A model generated the notes under the pieces. It was not told the DNA's origin. It searched no databases and saw only the letters and a program-made list of their open reading frames with translations. Positions 7,645 to 16,585 of a stretch of DNA of 64,000 nucleotides are shown piece after piece. Each line of letters starts with the position of its first letter. The stretch's first letter is position 1. The translations under genes were made by a program, and so were the position numbers. This DNA comes from a virus, in IMG/VR virus record IMGVR_UViG_3300047089_000244, positions 1-64,000 of that record; one strand, 5' to 3'.

Positions 7645-8433
7645 ATGGACGACGTAGAGGCACAAGAACTAGGGATATCCGACGACGAGCGCAAGAAGCG
7701 TAAACGTATCCTCGACCGTCGCTCTGGCGCTGATCTGAAAAAGCGTTGGGAGCAAGGTGATCGCGCTGAACTAGAGGATAAAGAACGTGATATAGCTCCA
7801 CCAATTGTCATTGAGCCTCGATGCCATGTATGCCAAAGTTCTTACCGTGAATTTATTGAGGAATCCTTAGTTAAAGGTCATTCTTATGAACGTATTGCAA
7901 AGCGCATCCCGCCTGATGAGAGCGGAAAGAAAATTGACAGGCGTTCGATTTCTCATCACTTCAAGGAGCACATGGATCTTCAACGTACGGCGATCCGCGA
8001 AGAACTTGAGGAGGAGGCCAAAGCTCTCCAGCAGAATGTAGAGCAAGGTGCGCTCGGAGCAAAAACTGATCGCGGGATCTTAAAGGTGCTGGTGGCCAAA
8101 GGGTTCGATGATGTTATTAGGGGTGTCTCGACTGTTGAACCCAAGGACCTCATCCAGATCATCAAGCTCTTAAACGAACTCAACAACAACGCATCGACAA
8201 CACGCGCAGAGGAGAACGAGATAGCTCTGCGTACCTTCGTCCGCGCTATTGAAAACGTATGCTCACCTGAGACGATCAAGATGATTGTAACCGAGGCAGA
8301 ACGCATCCGCAATATAGACGACGTAGAGTTTGCTATGGAAGGGGTTATCATACGCGATGATCGCCAGGCAACCCAGACAGCGCCGTTAGAGCTAGAGGCT
8401 AGTGCTATAGTAGAGATTACTGATGGCGTTTGA
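7645..8433 (+). CDS. HTH DNA-binding protein with CxxC knuckle (possible terminase small subunit)
   Basis: A 262-residue protein. The N-terminus is highly charged. Residues about 58-110 form CHVCQSSYREFIEESLVKG, then SYERIAKRIPP and RRSISHHFKEHM, a pattern common in phage and actinobacterial HTH proteins in which a zinc knuckle precedes a resolvase-type HTH. The rest is helical (LIQIIKLLNELNNN) and may oligomerise. Small terminase subunits can look like this, but no large terminase is near, so a regulatory or DNA-recognition role is equally possible. Confidence 0.6.
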   Translation: MDDVEAQELGISDDERKKRKRILDRRSGADLKKRWEQGDRAELEDKERDIAPPIVIEPRCHVCQSSYREFIEESLVKGHSYERIAKRIPPDESGKKIDRRSISHHFKEHMDLQRTAIREELEEEAKALQQNVEQGALGAKTDRGILKVLVAKGFDDVIRGVSTVEPKDLIQIIKLLNELNNNASTTRAEENEIALRTFVRAIENVCSPETIKMIVTEAERIRNIDDVEFAMEGVIIRDDRQATQTAPLELEASAIVEITDGV

Positions 8434-8611
8434 TAAGTGCGACTGGTGCGGCACAAGGCACCAAATCAAGACGGGCAAATTCGGAGAGATCGAGTACAAG
8501 ACGTGTCCATGGGTTCCGAGCGATGCGACCTTCTTCTATACTGGGATCAAGGACCCTGATGAAGAGAGCGCGATACGAGCTTCTTACCGAGGACCTTCTC
8601 GACAAGATTGA
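8423..8611 (+). CDS. 62-residue zinc-ribbon-like protein
   Basis: Begins MAFDKCDWCGTRHQI and has a third cysteine in EYKTCPWVP, consistent with a small zinc finger. The ATG overlaps the upstream stop by 11 bases. A TGCTATAGT extended -10 sequence at 8403-8411 could drive it with a very short leader. It overlaps the helicase start by 53 bases in a different frame. The cysteine pattern rather than homology supports it; function is unknown. Confidence 0.5.
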   Translation: MAFDKCDWCGTRHQIKTGKFGEIEYKTCPWVPSDATFFYTGIKDPDEESAIRASYRGPSRQD

Positions 8612-10520
8612 GGGGTCCCCTCGCGCCGATCAGGAGGAGTGGCTCTTCCTGTCTGAAAGCGACGAGTTCAAAGGGCGCTGGGAGGTCACAGGACTCTGGC
8701 CTGACTGGTTCTTTGACTTCGAGAAGATCGTAGGTCATTATCGTACCGTATCCCCGGCCAAGTTGGAGGAGTTCCTATCGTTTGCTGCGGACAGCGGCTA
8801 CAGGGTCGTCTTCACAGACCCTCCAGAGGCCATCCTAGAGACATATGCGCGCTTGCGCGACCCTCCGCCATTCTCTCTCAACTCGTCCCTTGAGAACACC
8901 ATCAACGGGATGTTTCCGTGGCAGATCGAAGGCTTCAATAAGCTCGTGCGTGATGAATCGCTTGATGCCGGGCTCGTGATCTGGGATACAGGGACAGGCA
9001 AGACCGCTTTCATTGCCTCGGCGCTCAAGTGGCATCAGGTAGAGGGTCACCCATACGATTTGGGTCTGGTCATCGTCAAGAAGAATAACAAGATCGACAC
9101 GCAACGCAAGCTCAAAGCTTTAGCCGACTTTGATTCGTTCGTGGTGCAAGGTGCACCCAAGAAACGCGATCAGGTCTACGCTGAAGTATCGGAGGCTCTA
9201 GAGGGAAATCAAAAACCAATCCTCGTCACTAACTATGAGAGCTTCCGCCAAGATGATGAGATGTTCAAGTGGCTGATGGAAGACCGTGACTGTCTCGCCT
9301 TCTGGGATGAGATGCCTACACGTCTAAGTAATCGTACCACACAGGTCTATGAGACTGTACAAAAGTGTTTATGGCGTACCTTCCAACCGCGCAATGGGGA
9401 GCCTGTAGGCCGCCCTAAGTGGATGCGGCAATGGGAGCTTTCAGCTACCCCTATTGAGAACTCCCCTGAAGGGTTGTTCAATTGTGTGCGTTTGCTCAAA
9501 CCCCTTCTGCTCGGTACAGTAACCCAGTTCGACGCTAGCTACGTGATGAATCGTAACCCCGTCTCGCACAAGCCTGATCGATGGGGACGCCTCGATAAGC
9601 TAGAGGGCAAGATCGAGTTCATGACCCATCGCGCGAGCCTGGCAGACCCCGAAGTGGCCAAGTTGTTCCCAGACATCATGGAAGACCCACTCATCATCGA
9701 CTGGGACCCACGCGACCGTGCGATCTACGACATGCTTGCGAGTAACGCCGTGAAGATTCTCGAAGAAGAATCGGAGTCAGAGGAATTCAATATCCTGGCC
9801 CTCATCCAGGTCATGCAGATGCTCTGCGACGCCCCGTCGATGATCGGGCAGTCGGCGGAGAACCACAAGGAGTTTAAGAAGGTCGTTGCAGAACTAGGCG
9901 AGGATGAACTGCTGCCGAACATGGTAAAGGGTTCAGAGATTGCTGTACGCTTAGTAGAGACTCTCAAGAAAGCACCAACTGACGATCGTCATACCAAGTT
10001 TGAGACGCTCAGGGAAATCATCACCGAGAAACACCCCGATGAGAAAGTGCTAGTATACATGACGTGGGCTTCCTACGGATTCGAACCCGTCGAGGCGAAA
10101 CTAAAGGAATGGAATACCAACTATGTGGTCTATACCGGCACCGACAAACAACGTCAATACGCTAAGGATCAATTTAGGGCAGACTCGGACATCCGCGTCT
10201 TCCTCTCCAGTGATAAGGGATCAGATTCCATTGATCTCCCTGAGGCAGCGGTGGGAGTCAACTATAATCTCCCGTGGACATGGACCCGGAAGCGTCAGCG
10301 GCAAGGACGCAACAATCGAGTGGATTCTAGTCTAGACACAACATGGTGGTATGATCTGATCATGGCTAACAGCGTTGAGGAGCGCAAGCAGGAGATTATA
10401 GCTCAGAAGAAGGGCTACCATACCCAGCTTTTCGATGGCAAAGCGGCTGAGGATGCTATGGCTAGTAAGCTCTCTCGTGAGGATCTGGTCTGGATCTTGA
10501 CCGGGGCAAGAGAAACTTAG
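8559..10520 (+). CDS. SNF2-type DEAD/DEAH helicase
   Basis: Superfamily 2 ATPase of 653 residues starting at ATG 8559 (MKRARYELLTED). The reading from 8430 would add an arginine/serine-rich peptide that is only a shadow of the upstream zinc-ribbon gene. Motifs in order are FPWQIEGF (Q-like) at about 127, Walker A DTGTGKT at about 143-149, motif II FWDEMP at about 249, motif III SATPIENS at about 295, a conserved LVYMTW block near 500, and motif VI RQRQGRNNR at about 579. The spacing fits SNF2/DISARM-like translocases. It probably remodels DNA or protein-DNA complexes in replication. It is the last gene of the early operon and converges on the tail operon with overlapping stops. Confidence 0.9.
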   Translation: MKRARYELLTEDLLDKIEGSPRADQEEWLFLSESDEFKGRWEVTGLWPDWFFDFEKIVGHYRTVSPAKLEEFLSFAADSGYRVVFTDPPEAILETYARLRDPPPFSLNSSLENTINGMFPWQIEGFNKLVRDESLDAGLVIWDTGTGKTAFIASALKWHQVEGHPYDLGLVIVKKNNKIDTQRKLKALADFDSFVVQGAPKKRDQVYAEVSEALEGNQKPILVTNYESFRQDDEMFKWLMEDRDCLAFWDEMPTRLSNRTTQVYETVQKCLWRTFQPRNGEPVGRPKWMRQWELSATPIENSPEGLFNCVRLLKPLLLGTVTQFDASYVMNRNPVSHKPDRWGRLDKLEGKIEFMTHRASLADPEVAKLFPDIMEDPLIIDWDPRDRAIYDMLASNAVKILEEESESEEFNILALIQVMQMLCDAPSMIGQSAENHKEFKKVVAELGEDELLPNMVKGSEIAVRLVETLKKAPTDDRHTKFETLREIITEKHPDEKVLVYMTWASYGFEPVEAKLKEWNTNYVVYTGTDKQRQYAKDQFRADSDIRVFLSSDKGSDSIDLPEAAVGVNYNLPWTWTRKRQRQGRNNRVDSSLDTTWWYDLIMANSVEERKQEIIAQKKGYHTQLFDGKAAEDAMASKLSREDLVWILTGARET

Positions 10521-11377
10521 TGTGGCGATTTGCCCAAGAGCGATAGCGCCGACGCCAATACACGACGGTAGTGACCTTTGATCTGTCCACCTGAATCCGT
10601 TGAGAGAGCTTTATCACGTACTGTGGAAAAGCGATGGGCGTTTTGTTTTGATACATCTGATGAAGTCGCCGTGTCTGTGGTGTGACGAGCAATGTTTCGT
10701 GTGCGAATAGACATATCATGTGATAGACTTGTATCGGTGGTCGATCGGTAGAAATGCGTCTGAACCGTTGCTCGGTCACTTGATAGAGCTTTCTCCGTCT
10801 CTTCACGGACTGGTTTACCCCCTCGCGCGATCCAAATGCGAGTTGGTGTACCCTCTATGGACAGTGCAAAGTCTCCTGATCCTTCTGCGAACTGTTTTTT
10901 CGGTGGCGTTTCTGTGTTCTGCCCACGAATACGTGTGTAGATATATCCAAAGTCTACAATCAGTAGGCTGAGCGCCTTCGAGGTGGAGAACTCTCTACCC
11001 AGTGAGTCGAGGACTGTCAGGCTAATAGCCGTAGTCGGATCTGGGACCTCATAGGTGTGTGTGACGATGGGACCATGGCCTGTATGTCCATCACCAAAGT
11101 CCCAAAAGTACTCTAGGATCGAAATTCCTGGTGGTGCGATGACATGTGGCTGAACTTTGCTTTCGACCGTGTGAGCGGTACCAAAGAATTCAACCGCTAG
11201 AAAGACCGGAGTCGTACCCCAGGCATATCGTGCGTCGCTTCCTTTGTCACTCGGGAGTGGCGGATAGGGATACGTGTCGCCATCGTATGTGGCGATACCC
11301 GGCGGTCCTGTCTGTTCAAAGAAGAAGTCACATGTGACCGGGAGTGGCGGAGATGGTGGTTCTTGCAAGATGGACAT
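10517..11377 (-). CDS. Tail protein with PKD domain and 20-residue repeats
   Basis: A 286-residue protein at the distal end of the tail operon. After a proline-rich start it has a PKD-type domain (YFWDFGDGHTGHG and VTHTYEVPDP, about residues 90-130) that usually mediates protein or polysaccharide contacts. Residues about 195-286 contain four and a half tandem 20-residue repeats, each opening with a D(T/K)(A/S)LSxD-like box (EKALSSD, DTSLSHD, DTATSSD, DKALSTD). Such repeats are typical of fibrous, probably trimeric tail appendages. The start overlaps the upstream stop. A role in host recognition is inferred. Confidence 0.7.
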   Translation of the reverse strand: MSILQEPPSPPLPVTCDFFFEQTGPPGIATYDGDTYPYPPLPSDKGSDARYAWGTTPVFLAVEFFGTAHTVESKVQPHVIAPPGISILEYFWDFGDGHTGHGPIVTHTYEVPDPTTAISLTVLDSLGREFSTSKALSLLIVDFGYIYTRIRGQNTETPPKKQFAEGSGDFALSIEGTPTRIWIARGGKPVREETEKALSSDRATVQTHFYRSTTDTSLSHDMSIRTRNIARHTTDTATSSDVSKQNAHRFSTVRDKALSTDSGGQIKGHYRRVLASALSLLGKSPH

Positions 11378-13866
11378 TAGAAGACCGTGACTGTATGAGT
11401 AGCTTGGTTACGTAGACCATTACGATCGATCGCCACAAGCGTGACGTAATACGTTCCTTCGAGCGCATAGTTGTGTTCGGTGATCAATTGGTTACCTGCG
11501 GAGAAATTACCATCGCCAAAATTCCATTCGCGAAAGACAATAGCCCCTGTACCTTCTGTCGATTCATCCGTGAATTTGAAGTTTTTCACAGAGAGCGGTG
11601 TGATTTTGAATGCTGCGGACGGTGGTATCTTACCTGTGAGTCGTTCCTCTGGCCACACGAGACGACCTAAGCTCGCATAGCGAGGTATGATCTTTGGAGT
11701 CTTGATGGTAGCGTTTTGACGTAGCGCGCGGGCGCGTAGCTGTAGATCCTTGCCACGAGGAGAGAGAAGAATCCCCTTGCGATTAACGTTAACGATCTCG
11801 CGGAAGTCTGTCCAAGGGGCATAGTTGCTATTCCACGGATCACTCACGACAGAGCGCGCGCTCCATTGTACTGAACGCTCGAAGATCGAGACGTTATCGA
11901 TCCACCAAGAGGATGCAGTCAAAGTCGGCTGAAGGATCTGCACGTAGTATTTGCCAGTCTGTACGATCTCGTTCATCGGTAGGCGCAGAGTAACCTCTTG
12001 CCACTGGTTCGTTTCAAGTTCAGGCATTGATAGAGGAATAACAGTACCTTCTTCACTTACAAGCTGTGCTGAGATATTACCAAGCATCTCTTGGTCTAAG
12101 GTGGTGTATCCTTTGCTTGGAAAGAAAGGCGGAAATTTATGGTGACCAGGGAAAGATGCTTGGTGTTTGTTTTCTACTGTTTCGACTGTACGTGGCTCAC
12201 CTGAAAACCACAGAAAGAAACGAATCTCCGCTTGAGTAAAGTCAATGAACTCGATTAGATCCGTCGTGATCCCGACATCTTTTTCTGTTCCGTTGGTATC
12301 AATGCGAAAACTTTCCCCGCTGAGTGTGCGTGACTTGTCACGCGATAGAACTACCCCTTTGGACCCTTCCGGTGTAATGTCAAAGCCTTGATTCCACAGT
12401 TCTTCATTACCTGTGAAATTTGCGAATAACTGTGCGCCATTTACTGGAGTAAAACTCGTTAGTGGAGTGGACTTATATTCTGCATAGACGACACTACGCG
12501 GACGAATCGAATGAACGTATGCATCATTATCTGCAAGTAGAGCTTTCCAGCCTACGCGACCTTGCCGTCGGCGAAATACCCCATCGTCTTCAATCAATGT
12601 TGAATCGAAGAAGGGTTCTTGCACCACTGATTTATCTTTATTCAGTGCAAATATACGCACGCGAGCCCCTGAGTCTTCAAGCGAGCAGATCATCAGATAT
12701 TCAGTGTTATTATTCATGGCTGGTACTTTGGGAAAAATATATCCAGGTAATACCGAATTAGTCATGATCAACTTGGTTTTACCTTCGCCCCATTTTAGTG
12801 TAAAAGTAATCCAACTTTGCTCTACGGGATTGGCAACGGGTAAACGCTCCAAATCTTTCATCTGCTCTAAATGGTCAAAGCGAGACATAGGCTGTTTGTC
12901 AAATTCACCTACGGTGCGCGATACGAACTCTTCAGTACCGAGGTCGGGCTGTGGGTGTCCATCTAGCTGTGACTGCGTGACTCCAATGAGATCAAGTTGA
13001 GTCTGAAAGATCAACGGCTCCTCGCGAAGATAGAGAACGACTTCGTTTTGCACAGTTTGTGATCCTGGGTTGATGACGATCCCAAACTCTGTATCTACGG
13101 GACGAGGATCGTTATAGCCAGGGAGGAGATCAGACTTCCAGAGGATACCCTGATTAAGAATCGGTCCGCTTGCGGTGTCACCATTGAGAGGCGTAGGCTT
13201 ACGCAAGATTCCGTTCCAGTTGTCAAAGTCCACGGTTGATACGACCCATCCTGGTTTACCTTCAGCGGGAGCAAGCTTGAGCTTGATTCCCATAACATAT
13301 ACGGTACCCGTTTTACCTGTGTTGCAAACGATCTTGAGACGAACTCCTGTAATTGCTCCAAGATTGATTTCATTCTGCTTTAGTTTAGAACGTTCGATGA
13401 CGAATTGACTGTTACCTTCAATCATCGCTTTGAGACTTTCTGCTAAAGAGACAACGGCTGTCAATTTAGTATTAGCGCAATGACCTTCTGGATCGGATGT
13501 AATTTCAATCTTACTCTGGGTTGTGTTAATGGATGCAAGTGGGAATTTAGGCAATGCAAAAGTGAAATAATCGCTATCTATGAATCCAGTAAGCAGATCA
13601 ACAGGATGAGACGGTGTGATTGATTCTGATTCTGTGGTTCCTTCAGCAAGCAAGGAGAGTGCCGGATAACGCGCAACAGCAGACAGATATCCAAACGTAC
13701 CTACACTCCAATTCTCTCCAGAATTAGACACAAATGTACGTAAATCAACGTGGCGTTGAAACGCTAATTGTTCTTTGGTTTCCGCTTCGTAGGAATCGTA
13801 ATAGATCCACGCGCGCTCCGTAAACTCCTCACTAAGAGGAACATTTGATCTTTCGTGTTCAAGCAT
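11377..13866 (-). CDS. Large distal tail protein with C-terminal PKD domain
   Basis: An 829-residue beta-rich protein. The middle has repeated jelly-roll-like segments (for example the stretches ending SFRIDTNGTEKDVG and YYVQILQPTLTASSWWIDNVSI), which resemble carbohydrate-binding modules. The last 80 residues form a PKD domain (FREWNFGDGNFSAGN, then YYVTLVAIDRNG). No enzymatic motif is visible. It lies between two other adhesin-like genes, and the three together probably form fibres or decorations at the baseplate. The assignment as a tail protein rests on position and domain type. Confidence 0.65.
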   Translation of the reverse strand: MLEHERSNVPLSEEFTERAWIYYDSYEAETKEQLAFQRHVDLRTFVSNSGENWSVGTFGYLSAVARYPALSLLAEGTTESESITPSHPVDLLTGFIDSDYFTFALPKFPLASINTTQSKIEITSDPEGHCANTKLTAVVSLAESLKAMIEGNSQFVIERSKLKQNEINLGAITGVRLKIVCNTGKTGTVYVMGIKLKLAPAEGKPGWVVSTVDFDNWNGILRKPTPLNGDTASGPILNQGILWKSDLLPGYNDPRPVDTEFGIVINPGSQTVQNEVVLYLREEPLIFQTQLDLIGVTQSQLDGHPQPDLGTEEFVSRTVGEFDKQPMSRFDHLEQMKDLERLPVANPVEQSWITFTLKWGEGKTKLIMTNSVLPGYIFPKVPAMNNNTEYLMICSLEDSGARVRIFALNKDKSVVQEPFFDSTLIEDDGVFRRRQGRVGWKALLADNDAYVHSIRPRSVVYAEYKSTPLTSFTPVNGAQLFANFTGNEELWNQGFDITPEGSKGVVLSRDKSRTLSGESFRIDTNGTEKDVGITTDLIEFIDFTQAEIRFFLWFSGEPRTVETVENKHQASFPGHHKFPPFFPSKGYTTLDQEMLGNISAQLVSEEGTVIPLSMPELETNQWQEVTLRLPMNEIVQTGKYYVQILQPTLTASSWWIDNVSIFERSVQWSARSVVSDPWNSNYAPWTDFREIVNVNRKGILLSPRGKDLQLRARALRQNATIKTPKIIPRYASLGRLVWPEERLTGKIPPSAAFKITPLSVKNFKFTDESTEGTGAIVFREWNFGDGNFSAGNQLITEHNYALEGTYYVTLVAIDRNGLRNQATHTVTVF

Positions 13867-13877
13867 TGGAGTTCATT

Positions 13878-16256
13878 TTAGTAAGTAAACCAAACCGATT
13901 CTTCACCGTAGACGACACCATCGTTTTCAACGGGGAAAGTTTCAACGTTGAAATCACTACGTTCGGTATTTATGTCATCGGTACCGGCCTCAACGTAGAT
14001 GTTTGTATCAGCAGTCACCGAGAACTGACTGCGCAGAAAGGCTAGTTCTTTGAGCCCTGCAAAATATGCACGGTCATTTTCAAAGAGCGCATTAAGTTCC
14101 TTATATTCGTGACGACAAGTGACCCAGAAATACAGGACGGGAATTGATTCGTCTAGGACGACAGCTTGGCGATCTAGACCTGAGACTGCGATAGTCGTGT
14201 TATTCCGAAATTGAGGTTCACCCTCGACCGGGTAGCTAGGTGCATTGTTGGCGTTTGTAGCTGCGCGTGCTCCAAGAAGAGTGAGCGGATTAGCCCGCGC
14301 TGCCGGTGGCTTGAGATATGTGTTGAGTGTTGTTTCGATGCGTCGTAGTGTTTCTGGATCAACGCGATTTGATGCCGGTGGTGCGATAGATGGCGTCGGT
14401 GTTGGATGTTCAGGGGAGGACGGTCCCTGAATCAGGTCTTCTAGCAATGGCTTGTAGCCTAGTTCGAGCGCATCGTATACAACACCGACACGCTTAGAGG
14501 TGAAGGCGGGAAGCGAAAGTTCTGCGAGGAATGGTGTCGCCACCCAATCGGGGAAGAGTTTATAACCCGTGGGCTTTTGGTAATCACCTGGTTCGTATGG
14601 ACGTGCCTGAAGGTGGCTAAACTCAATCTTGATGAACTTGGCTGTGATTGGTTCTGGTAATACATAAGTCGTCTTGACAGAAGTCACGAAAGACTGCGGG
14701 ATATGAACCCAGAGCTTCTGTTCCCACTCTTCTTCTGTCATTTCGCCACCTTCTGGTGTTCCAGTGAGATCATTGGTGTAGTAGATGTTGAATGCCACGC
14801 CTGGTGTAATCGGGTCGAGCACAACGCTATCGATGACCACCGGATCGACAGAGAGTTTAGGTTCAGTCAATTCGATTGATCCAGAACGACCCCTCTGGTT
14901 TTCCCACTTAGCGCTTGGGCTATCGCCATCGATGTAAGGGGCGGCTTTTGTTCCTGCGTTCGCCATGACGGCATCAATATAGAAAGTACGCGCTACCGTC
15001 TCGCTCGCAAGGGTACGTACTGACATGGTTGTGAGGCCGCTCGCGATAGGAGTCAGCGTGACTGAAAATCTTTGCCATTCGGAGCTTACGGTTATGACTT
15101 CTTCGGCTTTACCAACTGTCGCATCCCCGATTTCAAGTACCAGGGAGAATTTGCCGACTTTGCTACGGACCCAGGTTGAGACTGTAATCGGTTTAGCAAG
15201 TCCCACCGAGACCTGAGAGTATGCTCCTTCTGGTTCATGAAATCGTCCGGCAACGTGAGCTACAGTAGCCACTTCAAGTGAGTTGAGACCGCGCACAGCT
15301 TCGATTAAATTGACAACCCGTAACGTTGCTTGCGTTTCCCAGGTATCGAAGAAGAGTGTGGCCGCAAGCTTCTGTCGAGCTTCGAATCCAGCTTCGCCTT
15401 CTTTGCCTTTGATTACTTCTTTGGCCGGTCGGGCAGGGATCGTATCATCTTCCCTGAAATCAGGAGTGGGCTGCCAATTGAATGCTCCTTTGCCTACTAC
15501 GTCGTACTCGAAGCTCGGATCAAGCATCGTGTTAATGACCCCATAGATTGGAGTCGATGGAAAGACCCGTAGATCAGAGTAGTGGCTAGTAACTGCAAAC
15601 TTGGACGGCTGCGGGGCTGAAAGCCAGAATCCTGAATTGGTGTTCTCGCCTACCGGAGCCTGCGCGCTAGAGTGGATTGCCACAGAACGATAGGGATCTC
15701 CCAGGAAGTCTGTACCGGCGTCTGCTGACAATCCAAGGAGTCGGAAGGCAAACGACGCTGGTGGCGCGAGAAGGGCTTTACCGTTGCTCTGAAGGGCTTC
15801 TACAAACCCCGGCAGAGGGTTAGGCTGCGCATAGTAGACTTTTTCGATCCCCGATACGATCTGGAACCCGATGCGTAGCTCAGAGACGTTGGTGGTCATG
15901 CTTACATCGACTGGGATTTCTCGGTCTAGGATGACATCGATCCAGATTCGTTCTCCTTCAGCTTGTGCACCTGTTACTGTACCTTTGGCAAGGACCTCCC
16001 AAGCGGTATTACCAAAATTGTGTTGTTCGATCGTGTAGTTCAACGTAGCCGTGGATGCGGCTTCTTTAGCAATTGCAGCAAGAAGCTGAAAACCGGAAAT
16101 GCCAGGGAAACGAGTCTGTCCCGATTTAACACCACGTAAATAGTCTTCCGGTAGGCGGAACTCCTGGTAGTAGAAGCTATTGCCGGGTGTAATCGACGCC
16201 GTTACGACGTTTTGATCGATCACAACTCCGCTATATTCGGCGCATACGTTGCTCAT
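13878..16256 (-). CDS. Large distal tail protein with carbohydrate-binding-like domain
   Basis: A 792-residue protein starting at ATG 16256 (MSNVCAEYS; a GTG one codon upstream is less likely). It is beta-rich; residues about 340-460 (ITVSTWVRSKVG, WQRFSVTLTPI, TFYIDAVMANAG) look like a CBM4/9-type jelly roll. Other segments resemble tail-fibre stalks. The C-terminus ends VVYGEESVWFTY. It is the first gene after a plus-strand interruption and has its own candidate late promoter (CATAAT, five bases before the ATG). Probably part of the receptor-binding apparatus. Confidence 0.65.
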   Translation of the reverse strand: MSNVCAEYSGVVIDQNVVTASITPGNSFYYQEFRLPEDYLRGVKSGQTRFPGISGFQLLAAIAKEAASTATLNYTIEQHNFGNTAWEVLAKGTVTGAQAEGERIWIDVILDREIPVDVSMTTNVSELRIGFQIVSGIEKVYYAQPNPLPGFVEALQSNGKALLAPPASFAFRLLGLSADAGTDFLGDPYRSVAIHSSAQAPVGENTNSGFWLSAPQPSKFAVTSHYSDLRVFPSTPIYGVINTMLDPSFEYDVVGKGAFNWQPTPDFREDDTIPARPAKEVIKGKEGEAGFEARQKLAATLFFDTWETQATLRVVNLIEAVRGLNSLEVATVAHVAGRFHEPEGAYSQVSVGLAKPITVSTWVRSKVGKFSLVLEIGDATVGKAEEVITVSSEWQRFSVTLTPIASGLTTMSVRTLASETVARTFYIDAVMANAGTKAAPYIDGDSPSAKWENQRGRSGSIELTEPKLSVDPVVIDSVVLDPITPGVAFNIYYTNDLTGTPEGGEMTEEEWEQKLWVHIPQSFVTSVKTTYVLPEPITAKFIKIEFSHLQARPYEPGDYQKPTGYKLFPDWVATPFLAELSLPAFTSKRVGVVYDALELGYKPLLEDLIQGPSSPEHPTPTPSIAPPASNRVDPETLRRIETTLNTYLKPPAARANPLTLLGARAATNANNAPSYPVEGEPQFRNNTTIAVSGLDRQAVVLDESIPVLYFWVTCRHEYKELNALFENDRAYFAGLKELAFLRSQFSVTADTNIYVEAGTDDINTERSDFNVETFPVENDGVVYGEESVWFTY

Positions 16257-16261
16257 CACCG

Positions 16262-16267
16262 ATTATG
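16262..16267 (-). promoter_or_regulatory. Candidate late promoter box CATAAT
   Basis: On the minus strand CATAAT ends five bases before the ATG at 16256. The same box recurs in front of other first genes of virion operons (see findings). Confidence 0.5.
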
Positions 16268-16288
16268 GTCCCGAAGTCCTCTGTCGTG

Positions 16289-16297
16289 TGTTATAAT
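16289..16297 (+). promoter_or_regulatory. Extended -10 promoter, leaderless type
   Basis: TGTTATAAT ends seven bases before the ATG at 16305, so transcription would start at or next to the A of the start codon. Confidence 0.7.
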
Positions 16298-16304
16298 GCA
16301 GAGC

Positions 16305-16580
16305 ATGGAGACAATTGATAAAGCCAAAGAGCAACTTGCAGCACAAGTGAAGGTGCTCAAACTAGAGCCCGGTGACATTCTTGTGGCAAAACTAGGAATT
16401 GCCAATATGGGCGAGGGCCTACCCCCGTGGATTCCGATGCTTGCCGAGCTTGAGTCCGTGCGTGATGATCTGTTATTGGTTGTTCCTAAGGATGTGCGAG
16501 TGCTTATTCACCACATGGGTCTTGAATTTGAAACCATACGTAACCTCTCTGAGGCAGATCGCGTTCTCGTAGAATCTTAA
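16305..16580 (+). CDS. Hypothetical 91-residue protein, plus-strand insert in the tail operon
   Basis: Starts METIDKAKEQLAAQVKVL at ATG 16305, placed exactly downstream of an extended -10 box; the in-frame ATG at 16296 overlaps the box and would not be on the mRNA. It is a compact alpha/beta protein with a hydrophobic core (DDLLLVVPKDVRVLIHH). No family is recognised. It is transcribed against the surrounding tail genes from its own promoter, so it is probably expressed at a different time, like a moron gene. Confidence 0.65.
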   Translation: METIDKAKEQLAAQVKVLKLEPGDILVAKLGIANMGEGLPPWIPMLAELESVRDDLLLVVPKDVRVLIHHMGLEFETIRNLSEADRVLVES

Positions 16581-16585
16581 GTGAT

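Noticed and set aside
7645-8433. Confident call as small terminase subunit
   Set aside because: The HTH and CxxC knuckle occur in many regulators, and no large terminase or portal is nearby, so only a possibility is given in the feature entry.
8430-8558. Upstream extension of the helicase to 8430
   Set aside because: The added residues are Ser/Arg-rich and overlap the 62-residue zinc-ribbon gene; the first helicase-like residues follow ATG 8559.
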